Assembly: GCA_947449765.1 (NCBI GenBank)
Contig: CANFSP010000001.1
Coordinates: 124,001 to 188,000 of the forward strand
Direction: 5' to 3'
DNA from: Actinomycetota bacterium
GTDB taxonomy: Bacteria > Actinomycetota > Actinomycetes > Actinomycetales > Microbacteriaceae
DNA: 64,000 nucleotides
Each line of letters opens with the position of its first letter. The stretch's first letter is position 1. The translations under genes and the position numbers were made by a program. This document shows positions 36,782-45,981 of this stretch, in pieces. The notes under the pieces were generated by a model. The model was given only the letters and a program-made list of their open reading frames with translations, ran no database searches and had not been told where the DNA came from.

Positions 36782-38022
36782 GTGCTGCGCCACGCTGGAT
36801 CTTCCGCCCTGCAGTCCTGTGGCTCGCCTTTGTGCTCGTGCATGCGTGGCTTCTGTGGCTCAGCGGAATCGTCGTGCCCGAGGCGCTCGGCGATGTGACC
36901 GGCATCTATCACTTCTGGGTGTTAGGCGGCCTGTCGGGACGCTATCTCGTGGGAGTGACCACCCCGTGGGTCTACCCCGTTCTCGCGCTTATCCCCCTGT
37001 TCGCGCCGGTTCTCGCCGGAGCGAACAACTACCTGTGGGGGTGGTTGGGCATGGTGACGATACTTGACGCGATTGGGTTCGGTGTGCTCATCCACTGGTG
37101 GAGACCGCGCGCTCCCCGAGCCCGCGCGGCATGGTGGTGGATGGGGGCACTCGTCGCACTCGGCCCCATCGCTGTTGGCCGGCTCGATACACCGGTCACC
37201 CCGCTGGCGATCTGTGCTCTGCTCTTCGTCTTGACGCGCCCGATGCTGGCCGGTGCGCTCATGGCAGTCGGGGCGTGGATCAAGGTCTGGCCGGCGGCTA
37301 TTCTGCTTGCCGCGATTGCGCTCGTTCGTCGACGTCTCGCCCTCCTGTTCGGCGCAGTGGCCGTGACGCTCGTGGTGGTCATCGTCGACCTTGCCCTTGG
37401 CGGCGGGGCGAACATCCTCTCATTCATTGGTTTTCAATCGAATCGAGGACTCCAAATTGAGTCCCCCGCGGCGACGCCATTTTTGTGGCTGGCGACGAAC
37501 CCGACATCGGGGCTTGAGGTCTTCTTCGACGACGACATTCTCACCTTTGAGGTCCGTGGTCCCGGCGTCGCGGCTGCCGCTACCGTGGTGAGCGTTCTCA
37601 TGATTCTCGGCGTCCTTGCCGTGTGTGTTCTGCTGTGGCTGCGCCTGAGGGACGCACAGCGCGATGGTCTGCGCGTCGTGCAGTATCTCCCGGCGGCAAC
37701 GCTGGCCTTCGTGATGGTGCTCATCGCGTTCAACAAGGTGGGTTCGCCCCAGTACTTCACGTGGCTCATCGCGCCGATTGTCGCGGGATTGGTCATCGAC
37801 CGATCACGCTTTGCCGCGATCTCCGCTCTCGGCTTGGTGGGTTGCGTGCTGACCCAGATGATTTACCCGTGGGTGTACAACGACATCCTCACACTCAATC
37901 CGATAGCGCTGGTGGCACTCAGCGCCCGCAACGTGCTCGAGCTGGTTCTGCTCGGAATGAGCCTGTGGCTACTGGGCAGGCGTCGCGAGCAGTCGCGCGA
38001 GTTGCGCCCCGACCACGTCTGA
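36778..38022 (+). CDS. GT87-like polytopic mannosyltransferase (DUF2029 type)
   Basis: Integral membrane protein of 414 residues with about ten hydrophobic segments, resembling the polyprenyl-phosphomannose-dependent GT-C mannosyltransferases of Actinobacteria that work on the outer face of the membrane. Basic and Pro-rich loops such as WWRPRAPRARAAW separate helices. ATG 36778 overlaps the nnrD stop. The last 54 bases overlap metX on the opposite strand. A glycosyltransferase role is likely by family resemblance; the acceptor is unknown. Confidence 0.75.
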   Translation: MSAAPRWIFRPAVLWLAFVLVHAWLLWLSGIVVPEALGDVTGIYHFWVLGGLSGRYLVGVTTPWVYPVLALIPLFAPVLAGANNYLWGWLGMVTILDAIGFGVLIHWWRPRAPRARAAWWWMGALVALGPIAVGRLDTPVTPLAICALLFVLTRPMLAGALMAVGAWIKVWPAAILLAAIALVRRRLALLFGAVAVTLVVVIVDLALGGGANILSFIGFQSNRGLQIESPAATPFLWLATNPTSGLEVFFDDDILTFEVRGPGVAAAATVVSVLMILGVLAVCVLLWLRLRDAQRDGLRVVQYLPAATLAFVMVLIAFNKVGSPQYFTWLIAPIVAGLVIDRSRFAAISALGLVGCVLTQMIYPWVYNDILTLNPIALVALSARNVLELVLLGMSLWLLGRRREQSRELRPDHV

Positions 38023-39183
38023 CTCGATGAGAAACGCGTCGTGTCCAAAATCTGAGTGCAGGATGAAGGGCACGTCCCCATCGAGGTTTCCCGGAACCTT
38101 GGCGGCAATACGCTGCTGACCCGCGAGCGGGAAGAACCGGTCGTTCTCGATGCCGAGCACAAGTGTCGGGACGGTGATGCGCGCAAGAACCTCGTCGACG
38201 CTGCCACGACCGCGTCCGACGTCGTGGGAGTTCATCGCTTCAACCAGCACGAGGTAGCTGTTGGCGTCAAAGCGACGGGTGAACTTGTTGCCGTGAAAGT
38301 CGAGGTAGCTCGCCACGGCAAAACGGCCGCCGTCACCGAGGGGCGAGATCTCACTCTGCGCGGAACGATCGAACCGGTCGTTGAGCTCTGCGGGGGTGCG
38401 GAAGTTCTGGAACGAGATGCGGCGGGCAAGCGCGAGACCGTTGTGCGGGCCATCCCCGTCGTGTGCTTCGTAGTAGTGTCCGGCTCGCCAGTTCGGATCG
38501 AGCTTGATGGCTTCGATCTGCACCGTGTTGAGAGCAATTTCGTCTGCACTTGTAGCAGCCGGTGCGGCAATCACCGCGAGCCGCTTGGCCCGCTCGGGGA
38601 ACATGATGCCCCACTCGAGTGAGTGCATCGCTCCCATCGAACCGCCAATGATGGCGGCCCAGCAGTCGATGCCAAGAAAGTCACTGAGTTTGGCTTGGGC
38701 GACGACCTGGTCGCGAATCGTCGTATAGGGAAAGCGTGAGCCCCACTCGTAGCCGTCCGGGGCGAGGGATGCCGGTCCCGTCGTGCCCTGACACCCGCCG
38801 AGAACATTGGGCGCAACCACGAACCAGGTATCGGTATCGATGGCTTTGCCGGGGCCGATAACGTCGCCCCACCAACCCGCGGTGACGTGTCCTTTGCCGG
38901 ACTCGCCAACCACGTGAGAGTCACCAGTGAGGGCGTGGAGAACCAACACGGCATTGTCTTTGGCGGCGTTGAGCTCGCCCCATGTTTCGTAGGCCACCCG
39001 AACGTGCGGCAACGAACCGCCGCACTCAAACTCCATCGGACCTAAATTGGCAAACTGACGGTTTCCCGCGGGGTCACCGTCGCGCCACGCACCCGTGGCG
39101 GGTGGTCGCCCGGCGAGAGCGCGCACCTGCTCGTCGGTGATGAACGCCGACGGCTCGGTATCTCCTGATCGTTGCCATTCCAT
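37969..39183 (-). CDS. metX: Homoserine O-acetyltransferase
   Basis: Acetylates homoserine with acetyl-CoA, the first committed methionine step in Actinobacteria. The protein is 404 residues, alpha/beta-hydrolase fold: LVLHALTGDSHV near the oxyanion hole, nucleophile Ser in GGSMGAMHSLEW (about residue 180), and an Asp/His pair near the C-terminus (HSDFGHDAFLIE). Its product feeds MetY, encoded 2.3 kb away on the same strand. The 3' end overlaps the convergent membrane transferase by 54 bases. Confidence 0.95.
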   Translation of the reverse strand: MEWQRSGDTEPSAFITDEQVRALAGRPPATGAWRDGDPAGNRQFANLGPMEFECGGSLPHVRVAYETWGELNAAKDNAVLVLHALTGDSHVVGESGKGHVTAGWWGDVIGPGKAIDTDTWFVVAPNVLGGCQGTTGPASLAPDGYEWGSRFPYTTIRDQVVAQAKLSDFLGIDCWAAIIGGSMGAMHSLEWGIMFPERAKRLAVIAAPAATSADEIALNTVQIEAIKLDPNWRAGHYYEAHDGDGPHNGLALARRISFQNFRTPAELNDRFDRSAQSEISPLGDGGRFAVASYLDFHGNKFTRRFDANSYLVLVEAMNSHDVGRGRGSVDEVLARITVPTLVLGIENDRFFPLAGQQRIAAKVPGNLDGDVPFILHSDFGHDAFLIESDVVGAQLARLLATPAQ

Positions 39184-39284
39184 GGTGTCTTCTATTCTGG
39201 TCTACGGGCGCATCGCCCCGGCACATTCCCATCGTCATGCGGTGTAATGGAGCGTTGCCCATCACCAACCATCGGAGTCTCACC

Positions 39285-41354
39285 GTGAGCGCTGTTGCCG
39301 AACGAACCGTCCTGCGGGTAGACATTCAACTTCTGCGTGCAGTCGCGGTGTTGTTCGTCGTTGGTTTTCACCTGTGGCCACACACCGTGGTGGGTGGTTT
39401 CGTCGGTGTGGACATCTTCTTTGTCATCTCCGGTTTTCTCATCACGACGCACCTCGTCACTGAAGCTCAGGCGCGAAACACCATCGGGCTGCGCCAGTTT
39501 TGGGCTCGTCGTGCACGGCGTTTGTTACCGTCGGCCTACCTGGTGGTGCTGGTGACGTCCGTGCTCGTGTTTCTCTATCAACCCTCGGCAATGTGGCTGA
39601 GCTTCATTCGCCAAGCCGTTGCCTCGACGTTCTATGTCGAGAACTGGGCGCTCGCCGCCGACGCGACAAACTACCTAGCTGCGGATAAACCACCAACGGC
39701 GGTTCAGCAGTACTGGTCACTGTCGGCTGAGGAGCAGTTCTACATCGTCTGGCCACTGCTCATCCTGCTGGCAATTCTCCTCGTGCGTAGGTGGCGAGGG
39801 CGCGGCAGTTTTGCCGCCACCGCATCGGTTTTGGGCGTCGTGAGTGCAGCATCCCTCGTCTACTCGGTTGTTGCCGTCTGGCAGGGTCAATCCGTCGCGT
39901 ACTTTTCGACCTGGTCGAGGGCTTGGGAATTCGGTGCGGGCGGCCTACTTGCAGTGTGGATGGCGTGGCGCGCCCGCGCTGGTTCGGCAGCGACACTGAG
40001 ACCTCAGCGCACCCCGGTCATGCGCATTGTGCTCGCTCTGCTGGGCTGGATCGGTCTGGCCGTCTCACTCGCGATTATTCGGGACACCACGCCATTTCCG
40101 GGACTGTGGGCTCTGCTTCCCGTTGTCGCGACGGCCATGATTATCGGCGCCAATGTCACGGTGCCAGCGAGGCTGGCGCGACTACTGACTCCCGCGGTGT
40201 GGATCGGCGGAATTTCGTACGCCCTCTACTTGTGGCACTGGCCACTGATCGTGATTTACCCCTTCGCACTGCACCACGAGCCCTCGCTGGGCGAAAAAAT
40301 CGGCATCCTTGCGCTCACCGTGTTGCTGGCCTGGGTGACTACGCGATGGGTCGAGGCACCGATTCGACGATGGAATTTTCTTGCCTCGCCCAAAACGTGG
40401 CGAACGGCCGTTCTCGGTCTTGGTGTTGCCGGCATTGTGCTGGCTCCCGCGATTGGTGTTGGCGTGGCACAGGATGCGCAGGCGCAACGTAGTGCCGAGG
40501 TCGCCCAGGTTCTGGCCACGGACTCCTGCTTTGGTGCTCGGGCCATTGACGCGCCCGAGACCTGCGCGTCGCGGTCGTGGTCCCTGTTGCAACCCGATCC
40601 GAGTGTCGCTGAAAACGATCGCGCCGAGCTCTATGACCACAACTGCATTAGCGAGACCAGCTCACTGCTCACCTGCTCGTTTGGCAACCCGCAGGGGGCG
40701 TACCGCGTCGCCCTCATTGGCGACTCACACGCGGCATCCTGGTTTCCGGCTGTCGAGTCGGCTTTTGCCGAGAGCGGCGCGAGCATCACGACGTTCACCA
40801 AGTTCAGCTGCGTCTTTTCATCCGCCCCGCGCAGTGCCGACTACGGTCCGTGCACCGCGTGGGGGAATGATCTCAGTGCCCGATTGAGTGAGCTGCCCCC
40901 GTTCGACCTCGTGGTGGTCACCGGGTATGCCACCAATCTGAGAGAGGACATTCAGCGCGGCGTCCTCAGCCCGGATCAGGCCACGGCAGGTTTTGCGGAT
41001 AAGTGGCGCCCGCTCATCGCACGGGGTTCACGCGTTGTTGTACTTCACGACAATCCGGAATGGCCCGAAACGCCGTCGCTGTGTCTCACGCAGGTGCCGG
41101 ATCCTGCCCAGTGCGACGCACCCCGAGCTCAGTTCGAGGCGCAGACCGACTACCAGTTTGAGGCGGCGAAACAGATTGCCGGGGTGTATCCGCTTGATCT
41201 GAGTCGCTACTTCTGCACGGCAGCGAGCTGTTTCACCACAGCTGGTGGGGTCACGGTCTATCTGGACCGCTCCCACATCAGCAAGACGTATGCCGGCACA
41301 CTCGGCCCAATTCTGGCTCGTGAATTGGATGCGCTCGGACTCACCAGTCGGTAG
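39285..41354 (+). CDS. Acyltransferase-3 / SGNH-domain membrane protein (OafA-like)
   Basis: O-acyltransferase of about 689 residues that modifies cell-surface glycans. The N-terminal part (about 1-360) has ten membrane helices with LRAVAVLFVVGFH and FFVISGFLIT. The C-terminal extracytoplasmic SGNH domain has ALIGDSHAASW (catalytic Ser) and DRSHIS (Asp/His pair). I prefer GTG 39285, with CGGAG upstream and a TGTAAT -10 further up, over ATG 39237, which would sit before that -10. Placed between metX and metY but on the other strand. Confidence 0.88.
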   Translation: MSAVAERTVLRVDIQLLRAVAVLFVVGFHLWPHTVVGGFVGVDIFFVISGFLITTHLVTEAQARNTIGLRQFWARRARRLLPSAYLVVLVTSVLVFLYQPSAMWLSFIRQAVASTFYVENWALAADATNYLAADKPPTAVQQYWSLSAEEQFYIVWPLLILLAILLVRRWRGRGSFAATASVLGVVSAASLVYSVVAVWQGQSVAYFSTWSRAWEFGAGGLLAVWMAWRARAGSAATLRPQRTPVMRIVLALLGWIGLAVSLAIIRDTTPFPGLWALLPVVATAMIIGANVTVPARLARLLTPAVWIGGISYALYLWHWPLIVIYPFALHHEPSLGEKIGILALTVLLAWVTTRWVEAPIRRWNFLASPKTWRTAVLGLGVAGIVLAPAIGVGVAQDAQAQRSAEVAQVLATDSCFGARAIDAPETCASRSWSLLQPDPSVAENDRAELYDHNCISETSSLLTCSFGNPQGAYRVALIGDSHAASWFPAVESAFAESGASITTFTKFSCVFSSAPRSADYGPCTAWGNDLSARLSELPPFDLVVVTGYATNLREDIQRGVLSPDQATAGFADKWRPLIARGSRVVVLHDNPEWPETPSLCLTQVPDPAQCDAPRAQFEAQTDYQFEAAKQIAGVYPLDLSRYFCTAASCFTTAGGVTVYLDRSHISKTYAGTLGPILARELDALGLTSR

Positions 41355-41404
41355 CTGGTTCGCACGCGTCCCTCCCGTGCTCGCGAAGCGAGGGGGCAGC
41401 AACA

Positions 41405-41440
41405 CGCGAGAGGGACCCACCGAAGTGAGTCCCTCTCGCG
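41405..41440. terminator. Bidirectional terminator between acyltransferase and metY
   Basis: Perfect 12-base stem CGCGAGAGGGAC / GTCCCTCTCGCG with a 12-base loop that can itself pair 3 bases (CAC/GTG), flanked by AA and TT. It lies between convergent genes. Confidence 0.8.
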
Positions 41441-41463
41441 TTGATGTGAGCAGCGCGCGCGAA

Positions 41464-42765
41464 TTACTTCGCTGCGGCGAATCCGGTCTCGAGGTCGGCG
41501 AGCAGGTCGTCGACGTTTTCGATACCCACCGAGAGGCGGATGAGTCCGGGGGTCACACCCGTGGTGAGCTGCTGCTCCGGGGTGAGCTGCGAGTGCGTGG
41601 TCGATGCGGGGTGGATAACCAGCGACCGCACGTCACCGATGTTGGCGAGGTGGCTGAACAGCGACAGGTTGTCGACGAACTTCTTGCCGGCCTCGACGCC
41701 GCCCTTGATCTCGAACGACACGATTGCGCCGACGCCCTTCGGTGCGTACTTGTTGGCGTTGGTGTACCACGGGCTTGACTTCAAGCTGGCGTAGTTGACG
41801 GACTCGACCTGTGGGTGAGCCTCGAGCCAATCCGCAATCTTCTTGGCGTTCTCCACGTGGCGCTCGATGCGAAGGCTGAGTGTTTCGATGCCCTGGATGA
41901 TCTGCCACGCGCTCGCAGGAGCGATGGACGAACCGAGGTCACGGAGCAACTGCACGCGTGCCTTGATGACGTACGCAATCGCGTCGCCGAGCACGGTGGT
42001 GTACGAAGCTCCGTGGTACGAGGGGTCGGGCTCGGTGAGGCCGGGGAACTTGTCCGCGTTCTTCGACCACTCGAACTTGCCACCGTCGACGATGATTCCA
42101 CCGATGACGGTTCCGTGACCGCCGAGGAACTTGGTAGCCGAGTGGATGACGATGTCGGCTCCGTGCTCGAGCGGACGGATCAGGTAAGGCGTGGCAATGG
42201 TGTTGTCCACGATGAGTGGCAAACGGTTCTCGTGTGCAACACCGGCCACGAGCTCGATGTCGAGCACGTTGACCCGCGGGTTACCGATGGTCTCGGCAAA
42301 GAAGAGCTTGGTGTTCGGACGAACAGCACGACGCCACTCGTCAGCGTCATCCTGATTCTCGACGAAGGTAACTTCGATGCCGAGCTTGGCCAGCGTGTAC
42401 TTGAACAGGTTGTACGTTCCACCGTAGATCGAGCTGGACGACACAATGTGGTCTCCGGCGCCTGCGATGTTCAGCACGGCAAAGGTTTCAGCGGCCTGAC
42501 CAGATGCGACCATGAGCGCAGCGGTTCCACCCTCGAGAGCGGCGACGCGCTGCTCGACGACTTCCTGAGTCGGGTTCATGATGCGGGTGTAGATGTTGCC
42601 GAACTCAGCGAGGGCGAACAGGTTCTTAGCGTGCTCGGCACTGTTGAACACGTACGACGTGGTCTGGTAGATCGGCGTCGCGCGGGCGTTGGTCACCGGG
42701 TCGGGCTGGGCACCGGAGTGCACCTGCTTGGTTTCAAATTTCCACTCTGCGGGGTTGTTGCTCAT
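41464..42765 (-). CDS. metY: O-acetylhomoserine sulfhydrylase
   Basis: PLP enzyme that combines O-acetylhomoserine with sulfide to give homocysteine. The protein is 433 residues of the Cys/Met-metabolism family: [22 protein letters not shown] at the N-terminus and [15 protein letters not shown], whose Lys binds PLP. ATG 42765 has AAGGA 6 bases upstream. Works after MetX. Its leader contains a small hairpin at 42820-42837. Confidence 0.95.
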   Translation of the reverse strand: MSNNPAEWKFETKQVHSGAQPDPVTNARATPIYQTTSYVFNSAEHAKNLFALAEFGNIYTRIMNPTQEVVEQRVAALEGGTAALMVASGQAAETFAVLNIAGAGDHIVSSSSIYGGTYNLFKYTLAKLGIEVTFVENQDDADEWRRAVRPNTKLFFAETIGNPRVNVLDIELVAGVAHENRLPLIVDNTIATPYLIRPLEHGADIVIHSATKFLGGHGTVIGGIIVDGGKFEWSKNADKFPGLTEPDPSYHGASYTTVLGDAIAYVIKARVQLLRDLGSSIAPASAWQIIQGIETLSLRIERHVENAKKIADWLEAHPQVESVNYASLKSSPWYTNANKYAPKGVGAIVSFEIKGGVEAGKKFVDNLSLFSHLANIGDVRSLVIHPASTTHSQLTPEQQLTTGVTPGLIRLSVGIENVDDLLADLETGFAAAK

Positions 42766-42819
42766 GGTGTGTCCTTAGGTTGGTAAAGAAGATGTGCTCT
42801 GAGCGTAAGTTGCCTCCCT

Positions 42820-42837
42820 GTGTCGCCTCAACGACAC
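42820..42837 (-). promoter_or_regulatory. Small hairpin in the metY leader
   Basis: GTGTCG / CGACAC arms of 6 bases around a 6-base loop, 55 bases upstream of metY. It is too small to be called a known methionine riboswitch. Confidence 0.25.
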
Positions 42838-42886
42838 CCGTCACATCGCGTAACAAAGACGCGGATGCGCGAGCCGCCGCATTGGC

Positions 42887-42892
42887 TAGCCT
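42887..42892 (+). promoter_or_regulatory. Putative -10 element (TAGCCT) of the K+ channel gene
   Basis: TAGCCT, 6 bases, then ATG 42899, no Shine-Dalgarno. Confidence 0.5.
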
Positions 42893-42898
42893 TGGTTC

Positions 42899-43717
42899 AT
42901 GGCACAGCAACACATGCGCAAACCTGTACCCACAGAAACGCAGACTCAGCTTTTTTGGCGTGGGGAACGAAGCGTTCGCGAGATTCGCTACGAGAACATC
43001 ACCACGATCCCGATGATCATCGCCTCGTTTGTCTTTTTGCTCAGCATGTCGATTCTCATCCTCGATGACCTCAACTATTTTCAGGGCATCGACGCAGTTC
43101 TCATCGCGGTCTTGTTCATCGTGTGGATTGCGTTCTGGGTTGATTTCATCGTGAGGTTTGCCCTAAGTGCCAATCGGCGGTCGTTTTTGCGACACAACAT
43201 CATCGATTTCGTCTCACTGATTGTGCCGGTGGCCAGACCGTTCCTGCTTCTCGTGTATCTCTCGCGATTGCCATACTTTTCCGGTCGTGAAGGCAAAAAC
43301 GTGCGTGCCCGCGTGATTGTCTATCTGCTTTCGTTTTCGGTGCTTTATACCTACGTCATTTCTCTACTCGTCTATTCAGCTGAGCGTGATGCACCCGGTG
43401 CTTCCATCAACTCCTACGGTAATTCCGTCTGGTGGGCTCTCACCACACTCTCCACCGTGGGCTACGGCGACGTCGTGCCGGTCACTATCGTCGGTCGTAT
43501 TTATGCCGGTTTTCTCATGCTTGGGGGCATGCTTCTGGTGGGGGCGACCACCGGTCTCGTGGTGTCCTGGTTTGGGCAGATGATTACCGTGGCGCACCAG
43601 CGCGAGAAGGACAAGGTCGCCAATGGCTCACGCGTAGAGGCGGCGTCGGCGCAGAAGACCACGCAGGTCGCCACCGAAGCTCGCACGAAGAATGCCGGGA
43701 AATCCTCGTCCCGCTGA
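42899..43717 (+). CDS. Voltage-gated-like potassium channel
   Basis: Protein of 272 residues. Several hydrophobic segments in the first 150 residues form a sensor-like domain, followed by the pore helix and selectivity filter [13 protein letters not shown] and the last helix. A polar, Ala/Lys-rich cytoplasmic tail follows. The sensor region has few regularly spaced arginines ([14 protein letters not shown]), so true voltage gating is uncertain. No RCK domain. The last 26 bases overlap ung in another frame. Confidence 0.88.
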   Translation: MAQQHMRKPVPTETQTQLFWRGERSVREIRYENITTIPMIIASFVFLLSMSILILDDLNYFQGIDAVLIAVLFIVWIAFWVDFIVRFALSANRRSFLRHNIIDFVSLIVPVARPFLLLVYLSRLPYFSGREGKNVRARVIVYLLSFSVLYTYVISLLVYSAERDAPGASINSYGNSVWWALTTLSTVGYGDVVPVTIVGRIYAGFLMLGGMLLVGATTGLVVSWFGQMITVAHQREKDKVANGSRVEAASAQKTTQVATEARTKNAGKSSSR

Positions 43718-44483
43718 GCCTGAGGAGGCGCCAAGCGCTCAGGCCGTTCGGGAACTCGTCACGCGCTGGCTTGCGCCGGTAGATACCTCGTGGATGCCCG
43801 TGCTCGACTCGGTGCACTCTGAACTTGAGCAGGCCGCAGTGCACGTCTTGCGGGTGCGGGCACGAGGTGCACGCACGTTCCCGGCTGACGAGCAGGTGTT
43901 GCGCGCTCTTGAGGTGCCGTTGCCGCTCGTGCGGGTGCTCATCGTTGGTCAGGACCCTTACCCCACCGCCGGAAACGCCGTGGGCCTGGCGTTCTCGGTT
44001 GCGCCGAGCATGGGCTCTCTGCCGGCTAGTTTGCGCAACATATTTCGTGAGCTCGTTGATGACCTCGGCGTAGCGTCGCCGACAACCGGTGATCTCACCG
44101 CCTGGACCGAACAGGGCGTGCTGCTGCTCAACCGAGTGCTCGCGGTGACTGAGGGCGAACCCGGCTCGCTGCGCGGCACCGGCTGGGAAGGGGTCACACT
44201 CGCCGTAGTGCGCGCGCTCAATGCGGCGCGCGGTGAATCCGCGGCGCCAGCTTTACCGCTGGTGGCGATCTTGTGGGGTGCGGATGCGGGCACACTCGAG
44301 CCTGAGCTTGACCGCGCGACGCGCATCCTCTCGGCGCATCCCAGCCCACTTTCGGCGCGTCGCGGTTTTTTCGGCTCACGGCCCTTCAGCCGCGCGAACG
44401 AGGTGCTTGTCGCCGCAGGTGCCACGCCCATCGATTGGAATCTGTCACAGAATGGTCATCGCGCCGACACAGAGCGTCTCTAG
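43692..44483 (+). CDS. ung: Uracil-DNA glycosylase, family 1
   Basis: Removes uracil from DNA to start base excision repair. The protein is 263 residues. The catalytic water-activating motif is [18 protein letters not shown] (Asp present; Pro in place of the usual His, as in other actinobacterial Ung), the uracil-binding [10 protein letters not shown], and the DNA-intercalation loop [21 protein letters not shown] 43692 lies inside the end of the channel gene; no better start is seen. The next gene follows after 9 bases but has its own -10-like sequence. Confidence 0.93.
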   Translation: MPGNPRPAEPEEAPSAQAVRELVTRWLAPVDTSWMPVLDSVHSELEQAAVHVLRVRARGARTFPADEQVLRALEVPLPLVRVLIVGQDPYPTAGNAVGLAFSVAPSMGSLPASLRNIFRELVDDLGVASPTTGDLTAWTEQGVLLLNRVLAVTEGEPGSLRGTGWEGVTLAVVRALNAARGESAAPALPLVAILWGADAGTLEPELDRATRILSAHPSPLSARRGFFGSRPFSRANEVLVAAGATPIDWNLSQNGHRADTERL

Positions 44484-44486
44484 GAT
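44481..44486 (+). promoter_or_regulatory. Putative -10 element (TAGGAT) of the GNAT gene
   Basis: TAGGAT, 6 bases, then GTG 44493. It overlaps the ung stop codon. Confidence 0.45.
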
Positions 44487-44492
44487 GTAAGC

Positions 44493-45089
44493 GTGGTTCT
44501 CGAAGAGTACATGAGCGGACGGCGGGTCTTGCCACCGCACCTGCGCAAACAGCCTGACCCCGAGCCAGAGTTCGAGTACGTGCTTCGGGATGCGACCACC
44601 GCAGACCTGCCAGACATTCGCGAGATCTATAACTACTACGTGCTCAACACGGTCGTGACCTTTGATGAGAAGGCGATGAGCCTGCGCGAGTGGCGTTCGA
44701 AGTTTGCCCATCTCACCAAACACGGCTTTCCGATTATCGTGGCTCAATCTCCGTCGGGGCAGATTCACGGGTATGCCTTGGTGGCACCCTGGCGACAAAA
44801 GAGTGCGTTTCGCTTCACGGTGGAAAACTCGATCTACATTCGCCCGGTATCACGCGGCAAGGGGCTGGGGCGCGTGCTGCTCACCGCCCTTGTTGAGCGT
44901 TGCCGCGAGAACGGCTATCGCGAAATGATTGCGGTCATTGCCGATTCCGGTGCCGAAGCGTCACTGAAATTGCACGCCGACTTGGGATTCACCGAGGTGG
45001 GTCGCATGGGTCGGGTTGGCTTCAAGTTCGGCCACGACGTGGGCACCATAACTTTGCAGAAGTCGCTGAAGAAGAAGTCGACACACTAA
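44493..45089 (+). CDS. GNAT acetyltransferase, phosphinothricin-acetyltransferase-like
   Basis: Protein of 198 residues. After a polar leader of about 28 residues, the GNAT fold begins at LRDATTADLPDIREIYNYYV. YIRPVSRGKGLGRVLLTALVERC is the acetyl-CoA binding loop. The TVVTFDEKAMS segment and overall layout match the phosphinothricin/methionine-sulfone N-acetyltransferase family. The natural substrate may be methionine sulfoximine-like compounds or an amino acid; not decidable. Confidence 0.82.
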   Translation: MVLEEYMSGRRVLPPHLRKQPDPEPEFEYVLRDATTADLPDIREIYNYYVLNTVVTFDEKAMSLREWRSKFAHLTKHGFPIIVAQSPSGQIHGYALVAPWRQKSAFRFTVENSIYIRPVSRGKGLGRVLLTALVERCRENGYREMIAVIADSGAEASLKLHADLGFTEVGRMGRVGFKFGHDVGTITLQKSLKKKSTH

Positions 45090-45090
45090 C

Positions 45091-45106
45091 TGCTCCACGT
45101 GAAACG
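45091..45106. promoter_or_regulatory. parS-like sequence
   Basis: TGCTCCACGTGAAACG matches the ParB-binding consensus TGTTTCACGTGAAACA at 13 of 16 positions; the right arm core GTGAAAC is exact, and the left arm has two mismatches. It lies between convergent genes. May be chance. Confidence 0.25.
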
Positions 45107-45148
45107 TCATCCCGCACGCTCTGCCGAATCGGGCGCACTACCGATGCT

Positions 45149-45164
45149 CGCGAGAAATTTCGCG
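45149..45164. terminator. Weak hairpin between GNAT and enoyl-CoA hydratase genes
   Basis: CGCGA-GAAATT-TCGCG, a 5-base stem between convergent genes. Confidence 0.3.
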
Positions 45165-45169
45165 GGCGG

Positions 45170-45961
45170 TTAGTCGCCCTGAAATTCGGCGGTCTGGCGC
45201 GTCATGAACGCCTCAAAACCGCGCGTGGCGTCTTTGCTCGCAAGGAGCCGCATCAGCTCGGGTTGCAGGGCTGCGGCAGCGGTGTCGTGCCCGGCGCTCC
45301 GAGCCAGACGAGAGTTTGCCAGCGTTGCCTGAACCGCCAACGGTGCCTGCGCGGCGATGGTTTCGGCAATCTGCAACGCACGTGAGACATGCTCGCCGGC
45401 TGGCGTGACTTCTTGCACGAGTCCGATCCGCAGCGCCTCGGTCGCGTCGAAGCGGTCACCGGTGAGGATGTAGCGCATCGCGTTGCCCCATCCGCTGCGC
45501 TCGGCGAAGCGCAGTGTCGCCCCGCCGAAGGGCAGGATTCCTCGACTGACCTCAAGCTGCGCAAACGCGGTGTCGTCGGCGGCTACCGCAACGTCGGCGG
45601 CGAGGATGAGTTCGATACCCAAGGTGAGGCACGTCCCGTTGACCGCCATGACGACCGGCTTGCGCACAGGGGTCGATTGCACGCCCCACGGATCGAGACC
45701 ACCCTCGGGAACGTAGCGCAGCCCATCGGCCCCGAGGTGAGCGCCGACGTCGGCAAGGTCGAGTCCTCCGGTGAAGTGTTCGCCCACCGCGCTGACCAGT
45801 CCGACCCGCAGAGTCGGGTCGCGGTCAAGCTCGCCGAAAGCTAGGGCTAGCTGCTGAAGCATCGCCACGTTCGCCGCGTTTCGCTTATCGGGCCGGTTGA
45901 GCTGCATGTGGAGCACGTGACCCACGCGCTCCACGAGAACCAGATTCGTCTGCTCCGTCAT
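45170..45961 (-). CDS. Enoyl-CoA hydratase/isomerase family protein
   Basis: Crotonase-fold protein of 263 residues: NRPDKRNAAN near the N-terminus, the first oxyanion-hole region GEHFTGGLDLAD, and the second region NGTCLTLGIELILAADVAVAADDTAF. In the canonical hydratase one catalytic Glu lies in each half; here LEVSRGILPFGGA carries the second, while the first position is less clear. It starts 20 bases after the class III aminotransferase on the same strand and could be the last gene of the sugar operon, though its chemistry does not fit. A housekeeping fatty-acid role is equally possible. Confidence 0.85.
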   Translation of the reverse strand: MTEQTNLVLVERVGHVLHMQLNRPDKRNAANVAMLQQLALAFGELDRDPTLRVGLVSAVGEHFTGGLDLADVGAHLGADGLRYVPEGGLDPWGVQSTPVRKPVVMAVNGTCLTLGIELILAADVAVAADDTAFAQLEVSRGILPFGGATLRFAERSGWGNAMRYILTGDRFDATEALRIGLVQEVTPAGEHVSRALQIAETIAAQAPLAVQATLANSRLARSAGHDTAAAALQPELMRLLASKDATRGFEAFMTRQTAEFQGD

Positions 45962-45981
45962 GTCAGCGACCTGCGATTCCG

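Noticed and set aside
41815-42786. Long plus-strand frame opposite metY
   Set aside because: Shadow of metY; no recognisable domain.
42766-42898. SAM or other methionine riboswitch before metY
   Set aside because: Only one 6-base hairpin is visible; none of the known conserved cores could be recognised.
43926-44000. Uracil-DNA glycosylase with Pro instead of His in GQDPYH
   Set aside because: The same GQDPYP form occurs in other actinobacterial Ung proteins, so it is not novel and not a sign of inactivity.
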